Shown: positions 40,899 to 51,694 of the stretch, in pieces
How the letters are laid out: every line of letters begins with the position of its first letter
How positions within the stretch are numbered: the stretch's first letter is position 1
Assembly (NCBI GenBank): GCA_913775715.1
Contig: CAJYMC010000003.1
Location: 1 to 54,577, forward strand
Length of the DNA stretch: 54,577 nt
Direction: 5' to 3'
DNA from: an uncultured Exiguobacterium sp.
GTDB lineage: Bacteria > Bacillota > Bacilli > Exiguobacteriales > Exiguobacteriaceae
The notes under the pieces: model-generated
The model's database searches: none
What the model saw: only the letters and a program-made list of their open reading frames with translations
Told to the model about the DNA's origin: nothing
Program-made: the position numbers and the translations under genes

Positions 40899-41338
40899 AT
40901 GAAACTCCATGAATTGAAACCAGCTGCTGGTTCACGTTCAGAACGCAACCGTGTAGGTCGCGGTATGTCTTCTGGTAACGGTAAGACTTCTGGCCGTGGT
41001 CATAAAGGTCAAAAAGCTCGTTCAGGCGGTGGTGTTCGTCCAGGTTTCGAAGGTGGACAAAACCCACTTTACCGTCGTTTACCAAAACGCGGCTTCAACA
41101 ACCCAACTCGTAAAGAGTTCGCGGTCATTAACCTTGACACACTCAACCGTTTTGAAGAAGGAACTGAAGTCACTCCAGAACTTCTTGTCGAGACTCGTGC
41201 AGTCAAAGGCATGAAAGACGGCGTGAAAATTCTTTCTAACGGTAAGATCGAAAAGAAACTAACAGTCAAAGCTCATAAGTTCTCCGACGCTGCGAAGCAA
41301 GCAATCGAAGCTGCCGGCGGTACGGTTGAGGTGATCTA

Positions 41339-41339
<1 letters not shown>
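40899..41339 (+). CDS. rplO: 50S ribosomal protein L15
   Basis: Encodes 146 residues of L15, whose long basic N-terminal tail penetrates the 50S subunit ([20 protein letters not shown], then [13 protein letters not shown]). The start at ATG 40899 follows GAGGAGGTG; the longer frame from 40881 begins in that site. The stop overlaps the secY start by one base (TAATG). Confidence 0.97.
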
Positions 41340-43346
<2,007 letters not shown>

Positions 43347-43347
<1 letters not shown>

Positions 43348-44099
43348 TGATCATTACGAAAGCGCCGCGTGAAATCGACATCATGCGTAAAGCAGGACAA
43401 ATCGTTGCCCGGACGCACAAGGAGCTTCAAGCTCATATTCGCCCAGGTATCACGACGGGGCAACTCGACGTGATCGCTGAACGCTATATTCGAAGTCAAG
43501 GGGCAACACCATCGTTTAAAGGGTATAATGGTTTCACGGGTAGCATCTGTGCTTCCGTGAACGAAGAGCTTGTCCATGGTATTCCGGGAGATCGTGTACT
43601 TCAGGACGGTGACATCATCTCGATTGACATCGGAGCAGAGTACAATGGGTATCACGGAGATTCAGCCTGGACATATCCGGTAGGTACAATCTCTGAAGAG
43701 ACGAAGCGGTTACTTGACGTAACTGAAGAATCTCTGTATAAAGGATTGGAGCGCGCCAAAGCTGGCGTGCACCTGACAGATATTTCGCATGCGATTCAGT
43801 CACATGTTGAAGCTGCGAATTTTTCTGTAGTCCGCGAATATGTGGGCCACGGCGTGGGACAAAATTTGCATGAAGATCCGCAAATTCCACATTATGGACC
43901 ACCGGGGAAAGGGCCGCGCCTGAAAACCGGCATGACACTGGCAATTGAGCCAATGGTCAACGTCGGGAAACGCTATGTTCGCACACTATCCGACAATTGG
44001 ACGGTAGTGACGGTGGACGGTAGCATGTGCGCCCACTTTGAGCACACCATCGCCATCACAGACGACGGCTACGAGATCTTAACGGTCGATGCAGAGTGA
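43347..44099 (+). CDS. map: Methionine aminopeptidase
   Basis: Encodes 250 residues of type I methionine aminopeptidase, which removes initiator methionine from nascent proteins. Metal ligands are visible: [20 protein letters not shown] contains two aspartates, [12 protein letters not shown] the histidine, AIEPMVNVG one glutamate and the C-terminal HFEHTIAIT another. Start at ATG 43347 overlaps the adk stop and is translationally coupled. The segment AADFSV-like region and length match the Bacillus MapA group. Confidence 0.96.
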
Positions 44100-44121
44100 G
44101 CTGTGCGCGTTATTGGTGTCA

Positions 44122-44240
44122 CCTTTCTATAAGCCAGTATCCACTCGTGTTTGTGACCGATGATCTCTCAATGGCTCTTGTAGAAAGCCCCTAGCGCTAC
44201 AAATCGTCTGGGCTCCCAATCAACTTTATAGAGAAAGGGG
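44122..44240 (+). promoter_or_regulatory. Candidate regulatory leader of infA
   Basis: The 149-base gap before infA can fold so that its ribosome binding site is paired. CCTTTC (44122-44127) pairs with GAAAGG (44233-44238), and TATAA (44128-44132) with TTATA (44226-44230), with a GA bulge. Inside, AGCCA (44132-44136) can pair with TGGCT (44172-44176) and TTGTAG (44178-44183) with CTACAA (44197-44202). The AAAGGGG site at 44234-44240 is partly buried. Control of IF1 synthesis by this fold is inference. Confidence 0.5.
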
Positions 44241-44248
44241 TATAATTG

Positions 44249-44467
44249 ATGGCGAAACAAGATGTAATCGAAGTGGAAGGTACGGTTATCGAGCCGCTTC
44301 CAAACGCGATGTTTAAGGTGGAGTTAGAAAACGGCCACACGGTCCTCGCGCACGTCTCAGGAAAAATTCGGATGCACTTCATTCGGATCTTGCCAGGAGA
44401 TAAAGTAACGGTTGAGTTGTCACCATACGACTTGACTCGCGGACGGATCACATACCGTTTCAAATAA
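44249..44467 (+). CDS. infA: Translation initiation factor IF-1
   Basis: Encodes 72 residues of IF1, an S1/OB-fold protein that occupies the ribosomal A site during initiation. Conserved: [20 protein letters not shown] and [20 protein letters not shown]. The ATG at 44249 follows AAAGGGG; the TTG at 44246 is one codon earlier and less likely. The TATAAT at 44241-44246 is too close to be a promoter for this gene. Confidence 0.97.
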   Translation: MAKQDVIEVEGTVIEPLPNAMFKVELENGHTVLAHVSGKIRMHFIRILPGDKVTVELSPYDLTRGRITYRFK

Positions 44468-44614
<147 letters not shown>

Positions 44615-44634
44615 TTAAACAAGGAGGTGCACAC

Positions 44635-45000
44635 ATGGCACGTATTGCTGGTGTAGATATTCCACGTGAGAAACGCATCGTCATCTCACTCACTTACATC
44701 TATGGTGTTGGTAAAACGACTGCTCAAAAAGTCTTGAAAGAAACTGGTATCTCTGAAGATACTCGTACTCGCGACTTGACTGAGGAACAATTGAACCAAC
44801 TTCGTGATGGTTTAGACAAAATCAAAGTTGAGGGTGACCTTCGTCGTGAAATCTCACTCAACATCAAACGTTTGATCGAAATCGGTTGCTACCGTGGTGT
44901 TCGTCACCGTCGTGGTCTTCCAGTTCGTGGTCAAAACACTAAAAACAACTCGCGTACTCGTAAAGGCCCACGCCGTACAGTAGCGAACAAGAAGAAGTAA
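44635..45000 (+). CDS. rpsM: 30S ribosomal protein S13
   Basis: Encodes 121 residues of S13, which contacts P-site tRNA and forms bridges with L5. The helix-two-turn-helix segment [19 protein letters not shown] and the basic tail [19 protein letters not shown] are present. AAGGAGGTG precedes the ATG. Confidence 0.97.
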   Translation: MARIAGVDIPREKRIVISLTYIYGVGKTTAQKVLKETGISEDTRTRDLTEEQLNQLRDGLDKIKVEGDLRREISLNIKRLIEIGCYRGVRHRRGLPVRGQNTKNNSRTRKGPRRTVANKKK

Positions 45001-45016
45001 GGGAGGGTAAACTAAG

Positions 45017-45412
45017 ATGGCAAAACGCAAACAGAACGTTCGTAGTAAACGTAAAGTCAAAAAGAATATTGAATCTGGTATCGTGCATATCCGTTCAACA
45101 TTCAACAACACGATCGTTACGATCACTGATATGCAAGGGAATGCAATCTCTTGGGCAACTGCAGGTAACATGGGCTTCAAAGGCTCACGTAAATCGACTC
45201 CTTTCGCTGCACAAATGGCATCTGAAACAGCTGCTAAAACAGCAATGGATAACGGTATGCGTACTGTAGAAGTTAACGTTAAAGGTCCTGGTGCAGGTCG
45301 TGAAGCAGCTATCCGTGCTCTTCAAGCAATCGGTCTCGAAGTTACTGCAATCCGTGACGTTACTCCAGTACCACACAACGGTTGCCGCCCTCCAAAACGT
45401 CGTCGCGTGTAA
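45017..45412 (+). CDS. rpsK: 30S ribosomal protein S11
   Basis: Encodes 131 residues of S11 on the 30S platform near the Shine-Dalgarno helix. Conserved: [20 protein letters not shown] and the C-terminal [19 protein letters not shown], where the Asn-Gly pair can be converted to isoaspartate. AGGGAGGGTA precedes the ATG. The end of the gene adjoins a folded leader before rpoA. Confidence 0.97.
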   Translation: MAKRKQNVRSKRKVKKNIESGIVHIRSTFNNTIVTITDMQGNAISWATAGNMGFKGSRKSTPFAAQMASETAAKTAMDNGMRTVEVNVKGPGAGREAAIRALQAIGLEVTAIRDVTPVPHNGCRPPKRRRV

Positions 45413-45523
45413 CCCGTCTTGTACTGCAGAGCGGGGATTCGAGTAGACTTTTGTTGATCGTTTGACCAAGCAAGGCAGTAGAAACGTACACAAGACGGTT
45501 GGCGATTGAACGCGATGGCCAAC
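45411..45523 (+). promoter_or_regulatory. Structured region between rpsK and rpoA
   Basis: CCGTCTTGT (45414-45422) pairs perfectly with ACAAGACGG (45490-45498), and the helix continues inside with ACTGC (45423-45427) and GCAGT (45475-45479). A second hairpin pairs GTTGGC (45498-45503) with GCCAAC (45518-45523), ending 12 bases before the AAGGAGGGG ribosome binding site of rpoA. Such a two-stem layout could be a ribosomal-protein binding site; function is inference. Confidence 0.6.
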
Positions 45524-45549
45524 ATGACGATATTCAAGGAGGGGTTCAG

Positions 45550-46494
45550 ATGATCGAAATCGAAAAACCGAAGATTGAAACGATCGAGTTAAGCGAGAAT
45601 GCTACGTTTGGTAAATTCGTAGTTGAGCCGCTTGAGCGTGGATTCGGTACAACGCTTGGTAACTCATTGCGTCGTATCCTATTGTCTTCACTTCCGGGTG
45701 CTGCAGTCACTGCAGTCCAAATCGATGGCGTTCTTCATGAGTTCTCGACGATTGATGGCGTTGTAGAAGACGTTACCCAAATCATCTTGAACCTTAAGAA
45801 ACTCGCCCTCAAAGTGTACTCGGAAGAAGAGAAAACGCTTGAGATCGATATTCAAGGCGCTGGTGTTGTCACTGCTGCGAACATTACGCATGACAGCGAC
45901 GTCGAAATCCTCAACCCAGAACTTCACATCGCAACGCTTGCAGAAGGTGCATCACTTCATATGCGTCTGACAGCACGCCGTGGTCGTGGGTATGTTCAGG
46001 CTGAAGATAACAAACGGGACGATATGCCAATCGGTGTAATCCCAATCGACTCGATTTACACGCCAATTCAACGTGTAAATTATCAAGTTGAAAAAACACG
46101 TGTCGGTCAAGATGCGAGCTTCGATAAGTTGACGCTAGATGTTTGGACGGACGGTTCAATCCGCCCTGAAGAAGCAGTGTCACTCGGTGCAAAAATCATG
46201 ACAGAACACTTAAACATCTTTGTTGGTCTTACGGACGAAGCGCTCCATGCTGAAATCATGGTCGAAAAGGAAGAAGATCAAAAAGAAAAAGTACTCGAAA
46301 TGACGATCGAAGAACTCGATCTCTCAGTTCGTTCGTACAACTGTTTGAAACGCGCTGGTATCAACACGGTTCAAGAACTCGCGAACAAGAGCGAAGACGA
46401 GATGATGAAAGTCCGTAACCTCGGACGTAAATCACTCGAGGAAGTTCAAGCGAAACTCGACGAACTCGGACTAGGCTTGCGCAAAGAAGACTAA
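45550..46494 (+). CDS. rpoA: DNA-directed RNA polymerase alpha subunit
   Basis: Encodes 314 residues. The N-terminal domain, which dimerises and nucleates core assembly, includes [21 protein letters not shown] linker near residue 230 leads to the C-terminal domain, where [20 protein letters not shown] and [13 protein letters not shown] contain the UP-element and activator-contacting helices. The ATG at 45550 follows AAGGAGGGG; the frame from 45499 starts in the leader. Confidence 0.98.
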   Translation: MIEIEKPKIETIELSENATFGKFVVEPLERGFGTTLGNSLRRILLSSLPGAAVTAVQIDGVLHEFSTIDGVVEDVTQIILNLKKLALKVYSEEEKTLEIDIQGAGVVTAANITHDSDVEILNPELHIATLAEGASLHMRLTARRGRGYVQAEDNKRDDMPIGVIPIDSIYTPIQRVNYQVEKTRVGQDASFDKLTLDVWTDGSIRPEEAVSLGAKIMTEHLNIFVGLTDEALHAEIMVEKEEDQKEKVLEMTIEELDLSVRSYNCLKRAGINTVQELANKSEDEMMKVRNLGRKSLEEVQAKLDELGLGLRKED

Positions 46495-46527
46495 TACTAT
46501 TAATTGCACGAAGGAGGGAATCCATCC

Positions 46528-46899
46528 ATGGCATACTCGAAATTAGGCCGTACAAGCTCACAACGTAAGGCACTTTTGCGTGACCTTGCGACTGATCTCA
46601 TCATCAATGAGCGTATCCAAACTACAGAACAAAAAGCGAAGGAACTTCGTCCAGTCGTAGAGAAACTCATCACTTTAGGTAAACGCGGTGATCTCCACGC
46701 TCGTCGTCAAGTTGCATCGTTCGTTCGCCGTGAAGCTGCTGGTCAAAACGCAGAGGGCAAAGCACAAGACGCGATCCAAAAATTATTCGCTGATGTGGCT
46801 CCACGTTTTGCTGAGCGTCAAGGTGGTTACACACGCATCATGAAAATGGGACCACGTCGTGGTGACGGCGCAGAAATGGTCATCATCGAACTCGTTTAA
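46528..46899 (+). CDS. rplQ: 50S ribosomal protein L17
   Basis: Encodes 123 residues of L17 near the tunnel exit. [20 protein letters not shown] and the C-terminal [20 protein letters not shown] are conserved. The ATG at 46528 follows GAAGGAGGGA. It is the last gene of the ribosomal-protein super-cluster, followed by a terminator. Confidence 0.97.
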   Translation: MAYSKLGRTSSQRKALLRDLATDLIINERIQTTEQKAKELRPVVEKLITLGKRGDLHARRQVASFVRREAAGQNAEGKAQDAIQKLFADVAPRFAERQGGYTRIMKMGPRRGDGAEMVIIELV

Positions 46900-46921
46900 T
46901 CCTCATTAAATGATTCGCCAT

Positions 46922-46955
46922 AAAAGGGCAGTGCGTATCCCGCTTCTGCCCTTTT
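46922..46955 (+). terminator. Rho-independent terminator after rplQ
   Basis: AAAAGGGCAG (46922-46931) pairs with CTGCCCTTTT (46946-46955); the terminal Ts are the distal part of the stem. It separates the ribosomal-protein cluster from ecfA1, though read-through is possible because no promoter is obvious before ecfA1. Confidence 0.85.
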
Positions 46956-46997
46956 GCTACAAAATGAAAGTATTGATTTGATGAAGGAGGAGAGATC

Positions 46998-47828
46998 ATG
47001 GACAAGCTGATTGAACTGGAACAGGTCACCTATCGGTATCCGGAACAGGAGCAAGCAGCCTTACACGAGGTCTCTCTGACGATTCGTTCAGGTGAATGGG
47101 TCGCCATCGTTGGTCACAACGGCTCTGGAAAATCAACGCTGACGAAATTGTTTAATGGATTGTTGTTACCGGAAACAGGGACCGTTACGGTTGCTGAGCG
47201 CTTTTCAAGTGCGAATCCGGAACAACTGTGGGAGATGCGTCGAGCGATCGGCATCGTCTTCCAAAATCCAGATAATCAATTCGTTGGCACGACCGTGCGC
47301 GACGACGTGGCATTTGCTCTAGAAAACTGGGGTGTGCCACGCGAGGAAATGGTTCGTCGTATCGACGACAGTCTAGCGCGCGTTGGCCTTACGGATTTTG
47401 TTGATCGGGAACCCCATCAACTATCCGGCGGACAGAAGCAGCGTGTCGCAATCGCTTCGGCGCTTGCGATGCGCCCTGATGTTCTCGTGCTCGATGAAGC
47501 CACATCGATGCTTGATCCATTAGCACGACAAGAGGTCATGTCGACCGTTCAAGAACTCCATGCGACCCACCCAATGGCGGTCATCGCGATCACACACGAA
47601 TTAGACGAAGTATTACGGGCTAGTCGTGTCATCGTCATGGATGCCGGGAAAATCGTATTAGAAGGATCCCCTCAGGAAGTCTTTCGTCATGCATCGTTCT
47701 TAGAAGACATCGGACTCGATGTTCCATTCGTTGTTCGGGTACAAGAACGTTTACGGGCGCAAGGTCTCTCACTCGAGGAGACGATACTAGATGAAAGAGA
47801 ATTGGTGAACCGTTTATGCCAATCTTAA
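46998..47828 (+). CDS. ecfA1: ECF transporter ATPase EcfA1
   Basis: Encodes a 276-residue ABC ATPase of the group II energy-coupling-factor transporters, which share one EcfA1-EcfA2-EcfT module among several vitamin-binding S proteins. Walker A GHNGSGKST, the Q-loop (FQNPDNQF), signature LSGGQKQR and Walker B VLVLDEATSMLD are complete. GAAGGAGGAG precedes the ATG. The gene overlaps ecfA2 by 13 bases. No S component lies next to it, as usual for the group II type. Confidence 0.95.
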   Translation: MDKLIELEQVTYRYPEQEQAALHEVSLTIRSGEWVAIVGHNGSGKSTLTKLFNGLLLPETGTVTVAERFSSANPEQLWEMRRAIGIVFQNPDNQFVGTTVRDDVAFALENWGVPREEMVRRIDDSLARVGLTDFVDREPHQLSGGQKQRVAIASALAMRPDVLVLDEATSMLDPLARQEVMSTVQELHATHPMAVIAITHELDEVLRASRVIVMDAGKIVLEGSPQEVFRHASFLEDIGLDVPFVVRVQERLRAQGLSLEETILDERELVNRLCQS

Positions 47829-48670
47829 TCCAGGAATTAAATTATACGTATCAACTCAATAGTCCGTTCGAACGAGTCGCGCTACGTGATGTGAATCTTG
47901 AGATTCCGTCAGGGGCGCTTGTTGCGTTTGTAGGGCACACCGGATCCGGGAAATCGACGCTCGTGCAGCACATCAATGGGTTGCTCAAGCCGACAGCGGG
48001 GAAGGTACAAGTCGATGACATCATCGTTGAACCGAAGAAAAAACAGGACCTCAAGCCATTAAGACGTCGCGTCGGGCTTGTTTTTCAATATCCGGAATAT
48101 CAATTGTTCGAAGAGACGGTCTTAAAGGATGTCATGTTCGGTCCGATGAACTTCGGTCATGATGCCGCAACGGCTGAGCAATTAGCGAAAGAGGCATTAC
48201 GGACTGTCGGACTCGATGAAGTTTTTTGGAATCGTTCGCCGTTTGACCTGTCTGGTGGGCAAATGAGGCGTGTTGCAATTGCCGGCGTACTCGCTAGTCA
48301 ACCAGACGTGTTGATCGTCGATGAGCCGACGGCAGGACTCGATCCGCAAGGGCGCAAGCATATGCTGAGTCTGTTTGCCCGGCTCCATGCAGAGACCGGT
48401 ATGACATTGCTCCTGATCACGCACGACATGGATCAGGTGCTTGAGTATGCCGAGCGTGTCATCGTCATGGAAAACGCCCAGGTGGCGTTTGACGGACTAC
48501 CGCTTGACCTGTTTAAAGAAGAGACATTGCTCGAGCAATTCCACCTCGATCTTCCGCATGTCTTATCGCTTGCTTGGCAAGTCGCTGATCGACGCGGATT
48601 GCAACGACCGGATATCCGGACGGAGACCGAGTTGATCGAGTGGTTGATGACGAAAGGGGTGAGCGAATGA
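47816..48670 (+). CDS. ecfA2: ECF transporter ATPase EcfA2
   Basis: Encodes 284 residues. Walker A GHTGSGKST, Q-loop FQYPEYQLFEETV, signature LSGGQMRR and Walker B VLIVDEPTAGLD are complete; the FQYPEYQLF form of the Q-loop is characteristic of EcfA2. It pairs with EcfA1 to make the heterodimeric motor. The ATG lies inside the end of ecfA1, and the stop overlaps ecfT as ATGA, so the three are translationally coupled. Confidence 0.95.
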   Translation: MPILIQELNYTYQLNSPFERVALRDVNLEIPSGALVAFVGHTGSGKSTLVQHINGLLKPTAGKVQVDDIIVEPKKKQDLKPLRRRVGLVFQYPEYQLFEETVLKDVMFGPMNFGHDAATAEQLAKEALRTVGLDEVFWNRSPFDLSGGQMRRVAIAGVLASQPDVLIVDEPTAGLDPQGRKHMLSLFARLHAETGMTLLLITHDMDQVLEYAERVIVMENAQVAFDGLPLDLFKEETLLEQFHLDLPHVLSLAWQVADRRGLQRPDIRTETELIEWLMTKGVSE

Positions 48671-49458
48671 TCGTCGGACAACATATTCCCGGTCAGTCGT
48701 ACTTGCACCGGTCGTCGGCACTTGCGAAGATCATCTTTGCTTTCTGCTTCATTCCGCTCGTCTTTCTTGCGAACAATGCAGCAACGAACATCTTTTTACT
48801 CATCTTTACGTTCTTAGCACTCATGAGTAGTCGCTTACCGCTTCGTTATGTTCTAAAGGGACTGCGACCGATTCTTTTCCTGATTGTCTTTACGTTCGTC
48901 ATCCAGCTGTTCTTCACGCGCGAAGGGGCTGTGATTTTCGAACTCGGCTGGCTTCGGATCTATGAAGAAGGACTGCGACTTGCGATCATCGTCTCACTAC
49001 GTTTCTTCTATCTCGTCTCGATCACGACGCTCGTCACGCTGACGACCTCACCAATCGAACTGACGGATGCGATTGAATTGTTGTTGAAGCCGTTCAAGGT
49101 CGTTCGTGTCCCGACGCATGAGATTGCGCTCATGTTATCGATTTCGCTTCGGTTCTTACCAACTTTAGCGGAGGAGACGGAGAAAATCATGAAGGCACAG
49201 CAAGCACGTGGTGTTGATTTATCGGCAGGACCGATTAAGGAACGTTTACGGGCGATCATTCCGTTATTGATTCCGTTGTTCATCTCCGCCTTTAAGCGGG
49301 CAGAGGATCTTGCGACAGCGATGGAAGCACGGGGGTACCGCGGAGGCGAGGGACGGACACGTCTACGGGAGTCCAAGTGGACGATGCGGGATACAGGTCT
49401 GATGATCTTGCTTGTCCTCCTGACGATCAGTTTAGTAGGATTGCGAGGGATCGGGTAA
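48667..49458 (+). CDS. ecfT: ECF transporter transmembrane protein EcfT
   Basis: Encodes 263 residues with four to six hydrophobic helices and two cytoplasmic coupling helices carrying the Ala-Arg-Gly signatures: AQQARGVDLSAGP and AMEARGYRGGEGR. These contact the ATPases. The ATG at 48667 overlaps the ecfA2 stop (GGGGTGAGCG before it). The ecfT stop overlaps the truA start (TAATG). Confidence 0.95.
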   Translation: MIVGQHIPGQSYLHRSSALAKIIFAFCFIPLVFLANNAATNIFLLIFTFLALMSSRLPLRYVLKGLRPILFLIVFTFVIQLFFTREGAVIFELGWLRIYEEGLRLAIIVSLRFFYLVSITTLVTLTTSPIELTDAIELLLKPFKVVRVPTHEIALMLSISLRFLPTLAEETEKIMKAQQARGVDLSAGPIKERLRAIIPLLIPLFISAFKRAEDLATAMEARGYRGGEGRTRLRESKWTMRDTGLMILLVLLTISLVGLRGIG

Positions 49459-50192
49459 TGCGTCGTTTAAAATGTACGATTCAATATGACGGAACCGGCT
49501 ACGCCGGGTATCAGGTGCAACCAAACGGATTGACGATTCAAGAAGTGATTGAAACGACGCTTGCGCGGATGCACAAACATCCCGTCAAGATCATCGGATC
49601 GGGACGGACGGATGCGAGGGTGCATGCCTACGGGCAAGTCATTCATTTTGATACGGAACTAGCGATTCCACCGGAGAACGTCGTCAAGGCACTGAATACG
49701 CTCTTACCATCGGATATCCGTGTCCGGAGCTGCGTGGAGGTCAAACCGACCTTTGAAGCGCGTTACGACGTTGTAGGGAAGGAATACCGTTATTTCGTAC
49801 GCCGCGAAGAAAATGCTTTTCGTCGGAATCTATCGGTTCATATTCCGTATTCACTCGATCTCGAGCGAATTCGTCAAGGGATGGCACATCTCGTCGGGAC
49901 GCATGACTTCAGTTCGTTCTGTGTCGCGAAGACGGAAACGGATAACCGGGTTCGGACGATTTACGAGGCAGAGTTGATGACAGTTGGTGACGAACTCGTC
50001 TTTCGATTCCAGGGCAGTGGGTTTCTCTATAATCAAATCCGGATCATGGTTGGGACGTTACTTGACGTCGGACGCGGTCGTTTTGCACCAGAGGACATCA
50101 AAAAAATGTTGCTGGCAAAGGACCGAAACGTCGCAGGCGTGACGGCGCCTCCTCATGGACTCTATCTATGGGAAGTTTTCTATCCGGAGTGA
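49458..50192 (+). CDS. truA: tRNA pseudouridine(38-40) synthase TruA
   Basis: Encodes 244 residues. The catalytic aspartate lies in GSGRTDARVHAYGQ near residue 54, and GSGFLYNQIRIMVGTLLDVG is the C-terminal family motif. It makes pseudouridine at positions 38-40 of tRNA anticodon stems. Start at ATG 49458 is coupled to ecfT; a longer frame from 49377 is rejected because it overlaps the conserved end of ecfT. Confidence 0.96.
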   Translation: MRRLKCTIQYDGTGYAGYQVQPNGLTIQEVIETTLARMHKHPVKIIGSGRTDARVHAYGQVIHFDTELAIPPENVVKALNTLLPSDIRVRSCVEVKPTFEARYDVVGKEYRYFVRREENAFRRNLSVHIPYSLDLERIRQGMAHLVGTHDFSSFCVAKTETDNRVRTIYEAELMTVGDELVFRFQGSGFLYNQIRIMVGTLLDVGRGRFAPEDIKKMLLAKDRNVAGVTAPPHGLYLWEVFYPE

Positions 50193-50202
50193 AAAAAGGC
50201 AA

Positions 50203-50231
50203 TTGACATTGGCTATTAAAAAACATACAAT
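50203..50231 (+). promoter_or_regulatory. Strong promoter of rplM-rpsI
   Basis: Perfect TTGACA at 50203-50208 and TACAAT at 50226-50231 with a 17-bp spacer. It starts just after truA and transcribes the L13 leader. Confidence 0.92.
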
Positions 50232-50242
50232 GTTTATTGGCA

Positions 50243-50318
50243 TTTCATTTATTATGAAACCACAATCTTAGCCCCGTACACCTAAGATTATGATAGATTC
50301 ACCTAGTGAATAAATGAA
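50243..50318 (+). promoter_or_regulatory. L13 ribosomal-protein leader
   Basis: A perfect 10-bp outer helix pairs TTCATTTATT (50244-50253) with AATAAATGAA (50309-50318). It encloses a perfect 8-bp hairpin (AATCTTAG 50264-50271 with CTAAGATT 50282-50289) and a 5-bp hairpin (TTCAC 50298-50302 with GTGAA 50306-50310, sharing two bases with the outer helix). An alternative hairpin TTTCAT/ATGAAA (50243-50259) competes with the outer helix. Position and form fit the known L13 leader class, which is thought to respond to L13. Confidence 0.82.
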
Positions 50319-50360
50319 AAATCAAAAACAGAACTTTTAATTCCTTAGGAGGTATTTTAC

Positions 50361-50798
50361 ATGCGCACAACTTTCATGGCGAAAGCTACTGATGTAGAAC
50401 GCAAATGGCTCCTTATCGACGCTGAAGGTAAAACACTCGGTCGCCTTGCGAGCGAAGTTTCATCACTTCTCCGTGGTAAGCACAAGCCTACGTTCACACC
50501 ACACGTTGACTGTGGGGATAACGTTATCCTCATCAACGTTGAGAAAATCGTTTTAACTGGTAACAAACTCGACAAAAAAGTCTACTACCGTCACTCTGGT
50601 CATCCAGGCGGCTTAAAGCAGACTGTTGCACGCGATATGCTTGCTAACAAACCTGAGCGCATGCTTGAACTCGCGATCAAAGGGATGCTTCCAAAAGGTA
50701 GCCTCGGTCGTCAAATGTTCAACAAACTCCACGTCTACGCTGGAGCTGCACACAAGCACGAAGCACAACAACCAGAAGTTTACGAACTTCGCGGTTAA
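50361..50798 (+). CDS. rplM: 50S ribosomal protein L13
   Basis: Encodes 145 residues of L13, an early-assembly protein. Conserved: [20 protein letters not shown] and the family signature [29 protein letters not shown] precedes the ATG. The gene has its own strong promoter and leader and is followed by rpsI. Confidence 0.97.
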   Translation: MRTTFMAKATDVERKWLLIDAEGKTLGRLASEVSSLLRGKHKPTFTPHVDCGDNVILINVEKIVLTGNKLDKKVYYRHSGHPGGLKQTVARDMLANKPERMLELAIKGMLPKGSLGRQMFNKLHVYAGAAHKHEAQQPEVYELRG

Positions 50799-50822
50799 TA
50801 CGAATTTAGGAGGAACTACACG

Positions 50823-51215
50823 ATGGCAGATGTACGTTACTACGGCACTGGTCGCCGGAAACACGCGGCAGCGCGCGTTTTCCTCGTTGCTGGAGACGGT
50901 AAAGTCACAGTTAACGGTCGCGATATCAGCGAATACTTCGGTTATGAGACATTGATCATGACTGCAAAAGAACCACTCGTAATCACAGAAACAGAAGGCA
51001 AGTACGATGTAATCGTAACGGTCAAAGGCGGCGGCTTCACTGGTCAAGCAGGCGCTATCCGTCACGGTATCTCACGTGCTCTTCTTCAAGCGGATCCAGA
51101 ATTCCGCGGCGCACTCAAAGCGAAAGGCTTCTTGACTCGTGATGCTCGTATGAAAGAGCGTAAAAAATACGGTCTTAAAGCAGCTCGTCGTGCACCACAA
51201 TTCTCGAAACGTTAA
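50823..51215 (+). CDS. rpsI: 30S ribosomal protein S9
   Basis: Encodes 130 residues of S9, whose C-terminal tail (RRAPQFSKR) touches P-site t[23 protein letters not shown] is the family signature. TTAGGAGGAA precedes the ATG. It ends at a terminator shared with no other gene. Confidence 0.97.
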   Translation: MADVRYYGTGRRKHAAARVFLVAGDGKVTVNGRDISEYFGYETLIMTAKEPLVITETEGKYDVIVTVKGGGFTGQAGAIRHGISRALLQADPEFRGALKAKGFLTRDARMKERKKYGLKAARRAPQFSKR

Positions 51216-51228
51216 TTCTTTTCGAATT

Positions 51229-51258
51229 CCTCTCACCCTTGTGGTGGGAGGTTTTTTT
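51229..51258 (+). terminator. Rho-independent terminator after rpsI
   Basis: CCTCTCACC (51229-51237) pairs with GGTGGGAGG (51243-51251) with one G-T pair around a five-base loop, followed by seven T. Confidence 0.93.
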
Positions 51259-51264
51259 GTGTAT

Positions 51265-51304
51265 TAAAAAACCACTCTTCCGAATGGATTTCGGAAAGAA
51301 TGGT
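51265..51304 (-). terminator. Rho-independent terminator for the - strand membrane gene
   Basis: Read on the - strand, ACCATTCTTTCCGAA (from 51304) pairs with TTCGGAAGAGTGGT (ending 51271), with small irregularities, and is followed by six T (51271-51266). It begins six bases after the stop codon of the - strand gene and runs opposite to the rpsI terminator, so transcription ends from both sides here. Confidence 0.82.
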
Positions 51305-51309
51305 CGAAG

Positions 51310-51597
51310 TCAGCGTGAACGAATGCGCATCAGTCGAAGCAATAGAACGAGAAATAAGTAGACGACCGTAAACGTCAATGGAATGCTGATGAGGAAGAGA
51401 GGCTTGACGAAGTCGATCTGGGTGTGGACAGTCTCTTGACCGACATGTCCCGTAAAAGAGGTTTCCTCACTCAAGACGGTTGCATTAGTAGGTAGTTCTG
51501 TCTCAGGAGCTACAGCGGATTGCAGCGTTAGATACAGTATGAAGCCGAGGTGTAAGAGGCAGGTGACGCCAAGCGTCCAAATAAGGCGTTTTTTCAT
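51310..51597 (-). CDS. Small two-helix membrane protein of unknown function
   Basis: Encodes 95 residues on the - strand, the only gene here opposing the others. Two hydrophobic segments (about residues 5-26 and 66-90) flank a polar loop of about 38 residues that is Thr/Glu-rich; the C-terminus is basic (LRLMRIRSR). On the - strand AAAAGGAG lies about eight bases before the ATG at 51597 and a proper terminator follows the stop, which supports a real gene. TATACT (complement of 51643-51648) may be its -10. I do not recognise a family. A hairpin-like topology with the loop outside is possible. Confidence 0.78.
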   Translation of the reverse strand: MKKRLIWTLGVTCLLHLGFILYLTLQSAVAPETELPTNATVLSEETSFTGHVGQETVHTQIDFVKPLFLISIPLTFTVVYLFLVLLLRLMRIRSR

Positions 51598-51694
51598 ATC
51601 ATGCTCCTTTTGATATCAGTTAGATTTGTTATACATTCCATAAGTATAGCGGATTTTGTTTTCGGGAACAGGAAACAAAGGGGAGTGAGCATAG

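Noticed and set aside
44241-44246. Perfect TATAAT just before infA
   Set aside because: It is only three bases from the start codon, so transcription from it would begin inside the gene; there is no matching -35.
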